Source of the DNA: Poindextera sp035604135
GTDB taxonomy: Bacteria; Pseudomonadota; Alphaproteobacteria; Caulobacterales; Caulobacteraceae
Direction of reading: 5' to 3'
DNA: 64,000 bases
Assembly (NCBI GenBank): GCA_035604135.1
Contig: DATNJB010000060.1
Location: 1-64,000, forward strand
Position 1 is the stretch's first letter. Every line of letters starts with the position of its first letter. Shown here in pieces: positions 1 through 7,660 of the stretch. Below the pieces are notes generated by a model, which did not search any database, was not told where the DNA came from, and worked only from the letters and a program-made list of their open reading frames with translations. Position numbers and translations under genes: made by a program.

Positions 1-50
1 AGCGGGCTCAGCGCGTCGCTAGCTTCCGCCGCCCTCGCGCGCGCCCATCA

Positions 51-140
51 GGAGAGGTGGCTGAGTGGTTGAAAGCACCGCACTCGAAATGCGGCATACT
101 CGCAAGGGTATCGGGGGTTCGAATCCCCCCCTCTCCGCCA
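51..140 (+). tRNA. tRNA-Ser (anticodon CGA)
   Basis: A full cloverleaf can be folded. The acceptor stem GGAGAGG pairs with CCTCTCC, and the 3' CCA is encoded at 138-140. The anticodon stem CCGCA/TGCGG carries loop CTCGAAA, giving anticodon CGA, which reads UCG (Ser). A long variable arm and the T-arm GGGGGTTCGAATCCCCC confirm a class II serine tRNA. A site-specific recombinase gene lies just downstream, so the 3' end of this tRNA is the likely attachment site of the adjoining element. Confidence 0.97.
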
Positions 141-531
141 GGCAGTCTGTAGCGCTAATCTCTAAATGATTTCAGTCATTTAACCGACTGATTGTTCGCC
201 CGATTTCCACACGAAACGGTGGCGAGGCCCTCTTTCTCCGGGCCCAACCCCACCTGTTATCGGCGAACTGTGCTGCGTCGTCTCCGCCCTACCGGGCCGC
301 AGTACCCTTTCACCCTGTTCTTCCTGTTATTTTCAGTCTCTGCATCTTTCGCGCGGTTGGGTCCCGAGCTGGCTCGAGCGTAAGGGCCTGTAAAGTCGCT
401 GCTATTCCTGGGCACGACCGGCGCGCGGATCCGAAATATCAGGCGTAAAGCCGCCGCGGAAACAGGTCGATAACAGGGCGATATCAGGTGCGGAACAGGT
501 GCCGATCTGGACCTGATAATGGTGACTTGGA
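141..531. other. Gene-free segment between tRNA-Ser and recombinase (putative att/recombinase-binding region)
   Basis: No convincing gene is present; one 63-codon frame (192-383) lacks a ribosome binding site and recognisable features. The segment is less GC-rich than its surroundings. It contains CCTGTTATCG at 253-262 and its exact inverse CGATAACAGG at 468-477. Related ACAGG or CCTGTT words occur at about 314-319, 323-330, 461-466 and 494-499. Clusters of such words beside a tRNA and a recombinase gene would fit a recombination or recombinase-binding region, but this is inference. Confidence 0.4.
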
Positions 532-2124
532 TCAGGCGTCGGGGAAGCCGAGCATCGCTCGCTGTTCGTGCCAGGAGACCGGAATCCGGCTGTCGAGGAG
601 GTGCTGAAGCGTGAGGCCGGCGGGCTGTCGGCCGGCCAGGACGGCGCGCTGGATGTCGGGCGCGAGCATGGCGATCGGATAGAGATTGCGCAGATAGGGA
701 TCGCCGGGCCCTCGGGCATCCTGAAGCTGAGCGGGCTTGGAATGCGGGGCGGCCCCTAGTTTGGCAAGGAGTGCGTGAGCCCGTTTCAGCCCGCCGACCA
801 ACACCGGATCGATGCGGGCGGCGGCCCTGCGCTCGTCCGGCCCGGCCAGCCAGGTGCGACCGCCGCGGAACTGCATCCGCAGCGGCGCGGTCAGGTGGAG
901 CACGTCGCCGTCGAACCTGACTTCGTCATTCGCGTCCGCGCGAGCGAGGATGACGTTCCGGTCGTGGCGATCGCGGACTTGGTCATGCCGGAACTTGATT
1001 TGGAGCCGAACAGACCCGGCGCGAAGGCACACCCTTTGAGTCCGGGCCGCCAACTCGCCTAGCCCAGCCACGGCTGGGTCGTGACGTTGCAGGCGGCCGA
1101 GAACGAAGGCCTCGGTCGCGGGGGCGGGGACCCGCCGAATCGCGTCGTCGTCCTCGGCGAACCGACCGGTGATCACCGCGCTGGAGACATAGTAGCGATA
1201 GGCGCGACCGCCCTTCCCGAGGGAGAACGATGGGCACATCGGCGCGCCGCCAGAATCAAAGATCAGCCCGGTCAACGGCGAAGCCGAGGTCGCCTTGGCT
1301 GGCTTGGTGCGGGCGACGACATTGGCGTCCAGCATCGCCTGGACGCGGGCGAACAGGGCCTCGTCGACGATGGGCGGATGAAGGCCCGGATGGACCTTGT
1401 CCTTGTGGACGATCTGACCGAGGTAGATCCGGTTGCGAAGCAGATGGAAGAGGGCGCCGCGGCTCAGGACCGCTCCGCCCTTCGAGCGGACCGCTGCATG
1501 CTCGAGCTCGTCCCTGAGCCGATGGACGGACCCGATCGCCAGGTACCGATCGAACACCACGCGCACCGTTGCGGCGTCGGCCGGGTTCACTACTAGGGTC
1601 CGATCTTTGGCGTCATAGCCGAGGGGGGTGGTTCCCCCCATCCACATGCCCTTCGCCTTGGAGGCGGCGATCTTGTCGCGGATGCGCTCGCCGGTGACCT
1701 CACGCTCGAACTGGGCGAAGGAAAGGAGCACGTTCAGGGTCAATCGACCCATCGAGGTCGTGGTGTTGAACGCCTGAGTCACCGAGACGAAGGAGACGCC
1801 CCTAGCGTCCATCCGCTCGACGATCTTGGCGAAGTCTGAGAGCGCCCGCGTCAGCCGATCGACCTTGTAGACGACGACCGTGTCGATCCGGCCGGCGTCG
1901 ATGTCGGCGAGTAGCCGGCGCAAGCCCGGCCGCTCCAAGGTACCACCCGAGAAGCCGCCGTCGTCATAGCGGGCCGCGAGCATGCGCCAGCCCTCATGGG
2001 CCTGGCTCTTGATATAGGCCTCGCAGGCCTCGCGCTGGGCGTCGAGCGAGTTGAAGCTCTGCTCCAGCCCCTCCTCCGAGCTCTTCCGGGTGTAGATGGC
2101 GCAGCGCAGCGCTGGCGGGCTCAC
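532..2124 (-). CDS. Large serine recombinase (site-specific integrase)
   Basis: A DNA-cleaving recombinase of the resolvase/invertase superfamily, about 530 aa. The N-terminal catalytic domain shows the nucleophile region YTRKSSEEG and the VYKVDRLTR segment; the central recombinase domain covers roughly residues 170-290. The Cys zinc-ribbon of many large serine recombinases is reduced here, with a single Cys in the LIFDSGGAPMCPS stretch. The start is taken as GTG at 2124, because GTGA overlaps the stop of the upstream DUF2924 gene; an ATG at 2169 would overlap that gene by 49 nt. It sits third in a DUF3489-DUF2924-recombinase operon, an arrangement seen repeatedly in alphaproteobacterial islands. 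It probably mobilised the element next to tRNA-Ser. Confidence 0.9.
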   Translation of the reverse strand: MSPPALRCAIYTRKSSEEGLEQSFNSLDAQREACEAYIKSQAHEGWRMLAARYDDGGFSGGTLERPGLRRLLADIDAGRIDTVVVYKVDRLTRALSDFAKIVERMDARGVSFVSVTQAFNTTTSMGRLTLNVLLSFAQFEREVTGERIRDKIAASKAKGMWMGGTTPLGYDAKDRTLVVNPADAATVRVVFDRYLAIGSVHRLRDELEHAAVRSKGGAVLSRGALFHLLRNRIYLGQIVHKDKVHPGLHPPIVDEALFARVQAMLDANVVARTKPAKATSASPLTGLIFDSGGAPMCPSFSLGKGGRAYRYYVSSAVITGRFAEDDDAIRRVPAPATEAFVLGRLQRHDPAVAGLGELAARTQRVCLRAGSVRLQIKFRHDQVRDRHDRNVILARADANDEVRFDGDVLHLTAPLRMQFRGGRTWLAGPDERRAAARIDPVLVGGLKRAHALLAKLGAAPHSKPAQLQDARGPGDPYLRNLYPIAMLAPDIQRAVLAGRQPAGLTLQHLLDSRIPVSWHEQRAMLGFPDA

Positions 2125-2528
2125 GCCTCGCCTCCACCGCGCAGCCCGAAGAAGCGAGGCCCGTTCCACTGCGTGCCGGTGATCGCTCGGGCGATCTCGG
2201 ACAAGCTGTTGTAGCGCGCGCCGGCGTGGAGGAAACCGCCATCGACCACCTCGACCTCATAGCGTTGGCCCTGCCATTCACGGGCCACACGCGCGCCCGG
2301 TCGCACCCGTCGATCGAAAGGTCGGGGCGTGGCCGTCGAGCGCAGCTGGCGGCGCAGGTCGGCGCCGAGGTCGCCGTGGACGTCGGCCTGCATGCGCCAG
2401 GCCAGAAGGCGGCGAAGCAGGTCGACCGAGCGCAAGCCCGGCGGGGCGCCGAAGCGCGGCCGCCATTGCCCCCTGAGCGCCTCGAGGTCCATCGCCTCGA
2501 GCGCGCGTACGTCATCGTCGAGGCTCAT
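2121..2528 (-). CDS. DUF2924 domain protein
   Basis: A 135-aa basic protein matching the DUF2924 family, which is almost always encoded directly upstream of a large serine recombinase in alphaproteobacteria. The body has an LRGQWRPRFG-type segment and ends with the conserved block NSLSEIARAITGTQWNGPRF, which resembles small DNA-interaction modules. The ATG at 2528 overlaps the stop of the DUF3489 gene by four bases, and its own stop overlaps the recombinase GTG. The three genes are therefore translationally coupled. Its function is unknown; an accessory role in recombination is inferred only from context. Confidence 0.85.
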   Translation of the reverse strand: MSLDDDVRALEAMDLEALRGQWRPRFGAPPGLRSVDLLRRLLAWRMQADVHGDLGADLRRQLRSTATPRPFDRRVRPGARVAREWQGQRYEVEVVDGGFLHAGARYNSLSEIARAITGTQWNGPRFFGLRGGGEA

Positions 2529-2860
2529 GCGCCCGCCTCGACGATCCTGTAGATCCTCCCCGTCTCGGTCTTCGCCGAGATAATCGTCAGGCCGAGCTTC
2601 TTCTTCAGCGCGCCGGCGATGGCCCCGCGCACCGAGTGAGCCTGCCAGCCGGTCGCCGCCATCAGTTCGGCGAGCTGAGCGCCGCCGGGGCGGCGCAAGA
2701 GCGTGACGAGCGCCCCGAGCTTGCCCTTCGGGTCTGGACGGGACGCGCGCGCGTCCGCGCCGTCCTCGTGCGCTGCCGTTACGGCGGGCGCGGCGGCGAC
2801 CGGCACGGACGTGATTGACCCGGTTGATTTGCGTGCAGTCTTCTTGGTTTGGGCGGCCAT
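2525..2860 (-). CDS. DUF3489 domain protein
   Basis: A 111-aa protein with a low-complexity, Lys/Ala-rich N-terminus. The C-terminal winged-helix-like DUF3489 domain reads LVTLLRRPGGAQLAELM, then GWQAHSVRGAIAG and a Lys-rich end. The start is the ATG at 2860, preceded by GAAGGGCCGC; a longer reading frame to 2914 lacks a better site. It is the first gene of the recombinase operon. The domain suggests DNA binding, perhaps control of excision, but no direct evidence is visible. Confidence 0.85.
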   Translation of the reverse strand: MAAQTKKTARKSTGSITSVPVAAAPAVTAAHEDGADARASRPDPKGKLGALVTLLRRPGGAQLAELMAATGWQAHSVRGAIAGALKKKLGLTIISAKTETGRIYRIVEAGA

Positions 2861-3035
2861 GCGGCCCTTCTCGAGGTTTGTGGGCCAGCGTGCGTGGATG
2901 CATGCCGGTCCCACGACCCCAAGGCCCCGGCTCAGCTCTCTTGGCCGCTGCGGGGCGCGCCGTTGAAGCTCGCGGCGCCCACGGACCAGTGCGTCCTTCC
3001 TGAGTGAAGTCCAGCTCCAAACGGCGGTCGGATGG

Positions 3036-3938
3036 TTAGTTCTCGCGGATGGCTCCGATCGCTCTGAACGGGAGCCATTCCTCCTCCGTCATCAGGAAGC
3101 ACCCGTCTGGCTCGCGCGGGGGGTTTCGCCCGGTGATGGTCTGGAAAGAACCCCCGTTCGGGTGGCGAACCCGGATCGTTGGAACCGGGTCGGGGCGGGG
3201 GGCGGGTCCACCGAACTGCGTCGCATAGAACTCCGCCCACTCTTTGATGCTGGCGCCGTCTCGCGCCCAGTCGAGGGCCTGGGAGGTGGAATCGACCTGA
3301 TCGTCATAGGTTCCTTTCGGGAAGCTCATCATTTCGTGGAGATAGCCCTTGAGCCATGGGGCGGCGATCGGGAGGTGAACGAAGTGGGCTTCCATCTCGG
3401 GGGTCTGCGCGTGCAGGCGCATCACCTTGTCGCCCTTCGGGTTGTAGGCGACGAGGCCCTTCATCCCCTCGTTCCGCAGATCCTGATAGAGCGGCACGCC
3501 GGAGGAGCGGTCCTCAATCACGATCGTCGTCGCCTCGTGCAACAAGGCTTGCCAGCGCACGGCGCGCTTCAGGTCTGGGTACTCGAGGCGTTCGCGATAG
3601 ACGTTGATCAAGTAGCGGTGCTTACCCTTCAGGCCCCAAGTGGTGCAGACGGAATAATCCCTCAGCTCGTCCACCTTGCCGGCCGTGTCCCAGCTTTGAA
3701 CGATCTTGTCGAACGCCGGCCGGTTGTCGAGATCGAAGCGCGGGAACCAGGCCTCCTTGACGATGTTGCCGCCGAGCGGCATGGGCGCCTGCTGATACTG
3801 GGCTGAGAAGAACGCCGTCCCCATAGTGCGGCGGAGCCTCTCCAGGACCTCGAGGGGCTCGCGGCTTGGATGCAGCGCTTCGCCCTCGGCGCGGTGGTTG
3901 ACGTAGTCGCCGTAAGGGGTCTTGACCGCTCGACATTC
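3036..3938 (-). pseudogene. Phage terminase large subunit, C-terminal fragment
   Basis: The frame encodes the C-terminal nuclease part of a phage terminase large subunit. Recognisable segments include GTAFFSAQYQQAPMPLGG, SWDTAGK and the final acidic motif TYDDQVDS. The N-terminal ATPase domain with its Walker motifs is missing: similarity begins near 3938, and further upstream the frame reads through antisense DNA of a sarcosine oxidase fragment. No portal, capsid or other phage gene is nearby, so this is a decayed prophage relic. The C-terminus appears complete. Confidence 0.85.
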
Positions 3939-3949
3939 CGACGAACCGA

Positions 3950-4354
3950 CTGGCGCGCAGCCATGGTCTCTTGTGCGGGCGCCTTGGACCGGATGAGTGG
4001 CTTCTAGTGATTGACCTCGGCGTCGGGGAAGCATCGATGACTGGCGTCTCCGCCGCACTGGTGGGCCGCCGCCACTCATTGGTCGACATCAGTCACCGTG
4101 ATTCCGCGTTCACCGTGTCGGGCGACGCCACGCCCGACGTGCTGAATTCCGGCTGTCCTCTAGATCTGGGTGACGAGGCCTTTCCGGCACGCGCGGCGAC
4201 CCGGACGCTTCTCGGAAAGGCCGACATCGTGCTCATGAGGCCCGACCACTCCAGCTTGTATCGCATCGAGTGCCGGCGTTCTTTTGCTCCTTACGTAAAG
4301 GCTTGGCTCGAGGGGGCCGCTCTCCAGCACCTCGCCATTCGCGGAGCCCGGTAG
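3950..4354 (+). pseudogene. Sarcosine oxidase gamma subunit, C-terminal remnant
   Basis: About 130 codons match the C-terminal two thirds of the sarcosine oxidase gamma subunit (SoxG, GcvT-like fold). The markers LGPDEWLL, SLVDISHRDSA, NSGCPLDLGDEAFP and RRSFAPYVKAWLEGA are in family order. The N-terminus is lost at the junction with the terminase fragment around 3940, and no ATG lies at a plausible place. The alpha, beta and delta subunit genes are absent. It shows that a sox operon was broken by insertion or deletion here. Confidence 0.82.
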
Positions 4355-4375
4355 GGCAACCGATGAGAAGGTCCG

Positions 4376-4398
4376 CTGTCCAGGCTTTGTCAGACTAA
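4376..4398 (+). repeat. Left arm of an imperfect inverted repeat (IS-end-like)
   Basis: This 23-nt stretch begins CTGTCC and ends TGTCAGACTAA. Its inverse occurs at 6571-6594, ending ACAG preceded by TTAGTCTGACA. The arm lies about 60 bases upstream of the IS6-like transposase remnant, where an IS left end would be expected. The pair encloses about 2.2 kb. Confidence 0.55.
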
Positions 4399-4407
4399 GA
4401 TTCACAC

Positions 4408-4436
4408 GCCGCTAACCGGCGCGGGTTAGCGGCCGT
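4408..4436. repeat. Palindrome copy 1 (imperfect)
   Basis: A GC-rich near-palindrome centred near 4421 with arms CCGCTAACC and GGTTAGCGG. A second, perfect copy lies at 6113-6140. The two copies share flanking bases on both sides (TTGTCAGA and ATTCACA before, CCGT and CCAAG after), so they are direct copies of a unit of about 55-60 bp. Confidence 0.7.
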
Positions 4437-4440
4437 TGGA

Positions 4441-4731
4441 TGAACCAAGCCCGCCAACCCGTTCCGCTATTTCAACTCATCGCCCGAGGTCATCCGCCTG
4501 GTGGTGATGATGTACGTGAAGTTCCCTCTCTCGCTTCGGAACGTCGAAGACCTGCTCGCCGAGCTGGGGATCGACGTGAGCTACGAGACCGTCCGCCATT
4601 GGTGGAACGCTTCGGCCCGATGTTCGCCGCCGAGATCCGCAGGAAGCGCGTCGAGCACATGCGCGCCTTCACCCACTGGCGATGGCACCTCGACGAGGCT
4701 ACGCCTAGTCCCGCTCGCGTGATTTTGAGCT
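4441..4731 (+). pseudogene. IS6-like transposase, truncated and frameshifted
   Basis: One frame gives NPFRYFNSSPEVIRLVVMMY and, further on, IDVSYETVRHWWN. A second frame continues RFGPMFAAEIRRKRVEHMRA and FTHWRWHLDE. These are consecutive N-terminal segments of IS6/IS240-family DDE transposases. At least two frameshifts (near 4456 and 4605) break the frame, and similarity stops after HLDE near 4699. The catalytic DDE region, normally about 130 residues further, is gone. This is a dead IS copy. Confidence 0.85.
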
Positions 4732-4866
4732 GATTGACGTCCATCCCTGTGCCTCGCTGACGTATCGAGAATTAGAATAGCTGACTTGCCTGTCCCGTGC
4801 TGCCACCCAATGGGCGGCAGCCCTAAAGTCGGATTCGTGGGTAAGCACCGACGAGGTCGAACCGCC

Positions 4867-6033
4867 ATGCCGAGCCTTGAGGGCCAGGACCATCCAGAGA
4901 TCCGCGAGGGTGTCACCAAGCTATGCGCGGACTTCCCCGGCGAATATTGGCGCAAGCTGGACCGGGAGAAGGCCTATCCCCGCGAGTTCGTACAAGCGCT
5001 CAACCACGCCGGCTACCTGGCGGCCTTGATCCCTCAAGAGTATGGCGGCTCGGGCCTGCCCCTATCTGCCGCCGCGGCCATACTTGAGGAGGTCCAGCGC
5101 GCGGGCTGCAACGGCGCAGCCTGTCATGCGCAGATGTACATCATGGGCGCCCTGCTTCGACACGGGAGCGACGCTCAAAAGCGCGCCTACCTGCCGAAGA
5201 TTGCCAGCGGCGAACTACGCCTGCAGGCCTTCGGGGTAACGGAGCCCACCAGCGGAACGGACACAAGCTCGCTTAAGACCACCGCGGTGCGGCGTGGCGA
5301 AATCTTCGTCATCCACGGCCAGAAAATCTGGACCTCCCGCGCGGAGCACTCGGACCTGATGCTGCTTCTCGCCCGCACGACCCCCAAGGAACAGGTCAAG
5401 AAGAAGACCGACGGCCTCTCCATCTTCCTCATCGACATGCGGGAGGCCCTGGCCGCCGGCACGCTCACGATCCGGCCCATCCGGACGATGATGAATCACT
5501 CGACGACGGAGGTCTTCTTCGACGGGGTGGAGGCGCCGGCCGAAAACCTCATCGGCGAAGAGGGGCGCGGCTTCCGATACGTTCTTTCCGGAATGAACGC
5601 GGAGCGGATCCTGGTCGGGGCCGAATGCATTGGCGACGCCAAGTGGTTCATCGAGCGTTCCGCCGCCTACGCCTCCGAACGCTGGGTGTTCGGCCGCCCG
5701 ATCGGCCAGAACCAAGGCGTGCAGTTCCCCATAGCCAGGGCGTACGCGCAGATGCGGGCGGCCGAGCTGATGGTTCACAGAGCGGCGGAGCTGTTCGAGG
5801 CGGGGGAGAACTGCGGAGAACAGGCGAACATGGCCAAGATGCTGGCTGCGGAGGCGTCCTGGGCCGCCGCGGAGGCCGCTGTTCAAACCCACGGAGGCTT
5901 CGGTTTCGCCGAGGAGTACGACATCGAGCGCAAGTTCCGCGAGACGCGGCTCTATCAGGTCGCGCCGATCTCGACCAACCTCATCCTGAGCTACATCGCC
6001 GAGCATGTGCTCGGCATGCCCCGCTCCTACTGA
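4867..6033 (+). CDS. Acyl-CoA dehydrogenase family protein
   Basis: An FAD flavoenzyme of 388 aa that should introduce a double bond into an acyl-CoA or acyl-ACP. The start is ATG 4867; the open frame upstream to 4786 reads through a hairpin (GCTGCC/GGCAGC, about 4799-4821) and lacks family similarity. The N-terminal helical domain is followed by the flavin signature VTEPTSGTD near residue 128. The C-terminal helical domain ends with QTHGGFGFAEEYDIERKFRE. Where short-chain enzymes carry the catalytic Glu (YEGTSE-like), this protein has YQVAPIST, so the base must sit elsewhere, as in isovaleryl-type enzymes. No CoA ligase or ETF gene is adjacent. It lies inside an IS-like inverted-repeat pair, suggesting passenger DNA. 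Confidence 0.9.
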   Translation: MPSLEGQDHPEIREGVTKLCADFPGEYWRKLDREKAYPREFVQALNHAGYLAALIPQEYGGSGLPLSAAAAILEEVQRAGCNGAACHAQMYIMGALLRHGSDAQKRAYLPKIASGELRLQAFGVTEPTSGTDTSSLKTTAVRRGEIFVIHGQKIWTSRAEHSDLMLLLARTTPKEQVKKKTDGLSIFLIDMREALAAGTLTIRPIRTMMNHSTTEVFFDGVEAPAENLIGEEGRGFRYVLSGMNAERILVGAECIGDAKWFIERSAAYASERWVFGRPIGQNQGVQFPIARAYAQMRAAELMVHRAAELFEAGENCGEQANMAKMLAAEASWAAAEAAVQTHGGFGFAEEYDIERKFRETRLYQVAPISTNLILSYIAEHVLGMPRSY

Positions 6034-6112
6034 CGGCGAACACGAACGAACTTCCTTAGCGATATCGCCAGATCGTGATTGCTTGGCCGGACATTGTCAG
6101 AGCAAATTCACA

Positions 6113-6140
6113 GGCCGCTAACCGGCGCCGGTTAGCGGCC
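6113..6140. repeat. Palindrome copy 2 (perfect 28 nt)
   Basis: This is a perfect 28-base palindrome centred on GGCGCC with arms GGCCGCTAACC and GGTTAGCGGCC. It lies between the acyl-CoA dehydrogenase stop and the next gene. It could act as a terminator-like cruciform, a protein binding site or an IS end; it lacks a T-run. Copy 1 is at 4408-4436. Confidence 0.8.
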
Positions 6141-6169
6141 GTCGGCTGACCAAGTTTGGAGGACTGACC

Positions 6170-6508
6170 ATGGCCGGTGCTCGCACTGACCGGTTCGACC
6201 CCTTGGCGATGCCGTTGACCCTCGCCTTCGCCTGGACCGAAGCCATCGGCGAGATGACGCGGGCCTCGATCTCAATTTGGTCGGCGATCATCAGGAGCTA
6301 TGGGTCGGTGAACGAGGTTTACGCAGCGCTCTTTTGTCGCGCGATCGACCTAGAAGCAGTCGAGACGCTGGCGCTGACCAACAGCGAAGACCGGTTACTG
6401 CAGAACGAGTTGCGCGTCCTGGAAGGGGGAACGGAACACCTTCTCTACGGTGCCGAGCGCACGCTGGCCGAGATGGCCGGGGGCCCGCTTATCCCCCTGC
6501 CTGAGTAA
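6170..6508 (+). CDS. Small helical protein of unknown function
   Basis: A 112-aa protein with a good ribosome site (GGAGGACTGACC before ATG 6170). I do not recognise a family. The sequence is predicted helical and amphipathic: a central stretch (FAWTEAIGEMTRASISIWSA) rich in aromatic and aliphatic residues, then an acidic C-terminal half. This weakly recalls phasin-like or phage-accessory helical proteins, but without a diagnostic motif. It shares the inverted-repeat enclosure with the acyl-CoA dehydrogenase and may be cotranscribed with it across the palindrome. Confidence 0.6.
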   Translation: MAGARTDRFDPLAMPLTLAFAWTEAIGEMTRASISIWSAIIRSYGSVNEVYAALFCRAIDLEAVETLALTNSEDRLLQNELRVLEGGTEHLLYGAERTLAEMAGGPLIPLPE

Positions 6509-6554
6509 CGTCATGGGGTAAGCGCCGGTTGAGTTTGGGCGCCGTGCGTCACAC

Positions 6555-6655
6555 CGGAGACGAGTTGCCGTTAGTCTGACAGCACCCCGGACAGTCACAA
6601 GCTAACACTCGGTTCACTTTCGTGGGAGAGCGTTACGACGGAGACGAGTTGCCGT
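6555..6655. repeat. 17-nt direct repeat pair flanking a short spacer
   Basis: CGGAGACGAGTTGCCGT occurs at 6555-6571 and again at 6639-6655. The first copy touches the inner edge of the right inverted-repeat arm (6571-6594). A duplication of this length is longer than an IS6 target duplication (8 bp) and suggests local rearrangement at the element border. Confidence 0.6.
6571..6594 (-). repeat. Right arm of the imperfect inverted repeat
   Basis: The inverse complement begins CTGTCC and ends TGTCAGACTAA, matching 4376-4398 with a few mismatches and one single-base gap. With the left arm it brackets the IS6-like remnant, the acyl-CoA dehydrogenase gene and the unknown gene at 6170. Confidence 0.55.
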
Positions 6656-6741
6656 ATGCCTGCGCCCACCGCCACCCTACGCTCCGCAGGAGCGAAGGGA
6701 GACCAGTTCGGCGGGGGCCGCAGTGCAGCAGGACGGATCAC

Positions 6742-7614
6742 ATGCAGCAGTACCTCGTCGCGGCGCTGGTCGCGCTCGGCTTGATGGTCGCGGGAGGCGC
6801 CAGCGCCGATGCTCCGGCCCCGGCGCCGCCGGACAAGAGCGGGTTCACGCTGTTCAATCCGACGCCGGTCGCCGATCTGCGCGGCTTCTGCACCGACCGC
6901 CCGACGAAATCGACCGGGCCCTGCACGGTCGACGCCGGCGTCTGGCAGGTGGAGTCGGACGTCTACAACTACACTTACGACAGCGCGGACGGGGTCGCGA
7001 CGACGACGGAGCTGTTCACCAATCCGACCTTGAAGCTCGGCGTCACCAACACCCTCGACCTCGAGGTCAACATCGCGCCCTACGAACAGGTTTCGGTGCG
7101 CCAGCATGGCGTGACCAAGACCGCCTCGGGGATAGGCGATCTTTTCCTGCGCGCGAAGTGGGCGCTGGCCGGCGACGATGGCGGCAGCTTCGGCCTCGCC
7201 CTCGTCCCGTTCGTGAAGGTTCCGACCGCGCCCTTGAGCATCGGCAACGGCGCCGTCGAAGGCGGCCTCGTCGTTCCGGTCCAGTTCACGCTGTCGAACA
7301 ACCTGCAGGTGCTGTTCGACCCCGAGGTCGATGTGCTGGCCGACGCCGTCGGGTCGGGGCGGCATGCGAACGTCATCGACCTGGTCAGCCTGAGCTACCC
7401 CGCGAGCAAGACCGTCACGCTCTCCGCAGAGTTATGGGGAGACGCCAATTTCGATCCGACGGCCGGGACGGTGACTCAGGCGTCGTTCGACCTCGGCGCG
7501 GCGTGGATCCCGGCGAAGACGCCGAACTTCCAGCTCGACGGCGGCGTGAATCTCGGCCTGAACAGCGCAACGCCGGGCGTGCAGGCCTACGTCGGCGTAT
7601 CACACAGGTTTTGA
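6742..7614 (+). CDS. Outer-membrane beta-barrel protein, MetA-pathway/phenol-transporter-like family
   Basis: A 290-aa secreted protein. The start is ATG 6742 (GGACGGATCAC upstream) followed by a signal peptide, MQQYLVAALVALGLMVAGG, with cleavage near ASA-DA. The mature part has alternating short strands, repeated Gly-Leu turns and a terminal aromatic residue (GVSHRF), typical of outer-membrane barrels. The layout matches proteins annotated as transporters or putative MetA-pathway of phenol degradation (PF13557). A role in passage of small hydrophobic compounds is assumed for the family. The next gene is convergent and gives no functional hint. Confidence 0.75.
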   Translation: MQQYLVAALVALGLMVAGGASADAPAPAPPDKSGFTLFNPTPVADLRGFCTDRPTKSTGPCTVDAGVWQVESDVYNYTYDSADGVATTTELFTNPTLKLGVTNTLDLEVNIAPYEQVSVRQHGVTKTASGIGDLFLRAKWALAGDDGGSFGLALVPFVKVPTAPLSIGNGAVEGGLVVPVQFTLSNNLQVLFDPEVDVLADAVGSGRHANVIDLVSLSYPASKTVTLSAELWGDANFDPTAGTVTQASFDLGAAWIPAKTPNFQLDGGVNLGLNSATPGVQAYVGVSHRF

Positions 7615-7660
7615 CGCCGCACAGCTGGGGCCTCTTGCCGCCGGGTTTCGTCGCCCGTGG

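Noticed and set aside
192..383. 63-codon frame between tRNA-Ser and the recombinase
   Set aside because: No ribosome site, no family resemblance and unusual composition; more likely part of the attachment region.
3036..4354. An intact prophage near the terminase fragment
   Set aside because: Only a truncated terminase is present; no portal, capsid, tail or lysis gene is found in the flanks.
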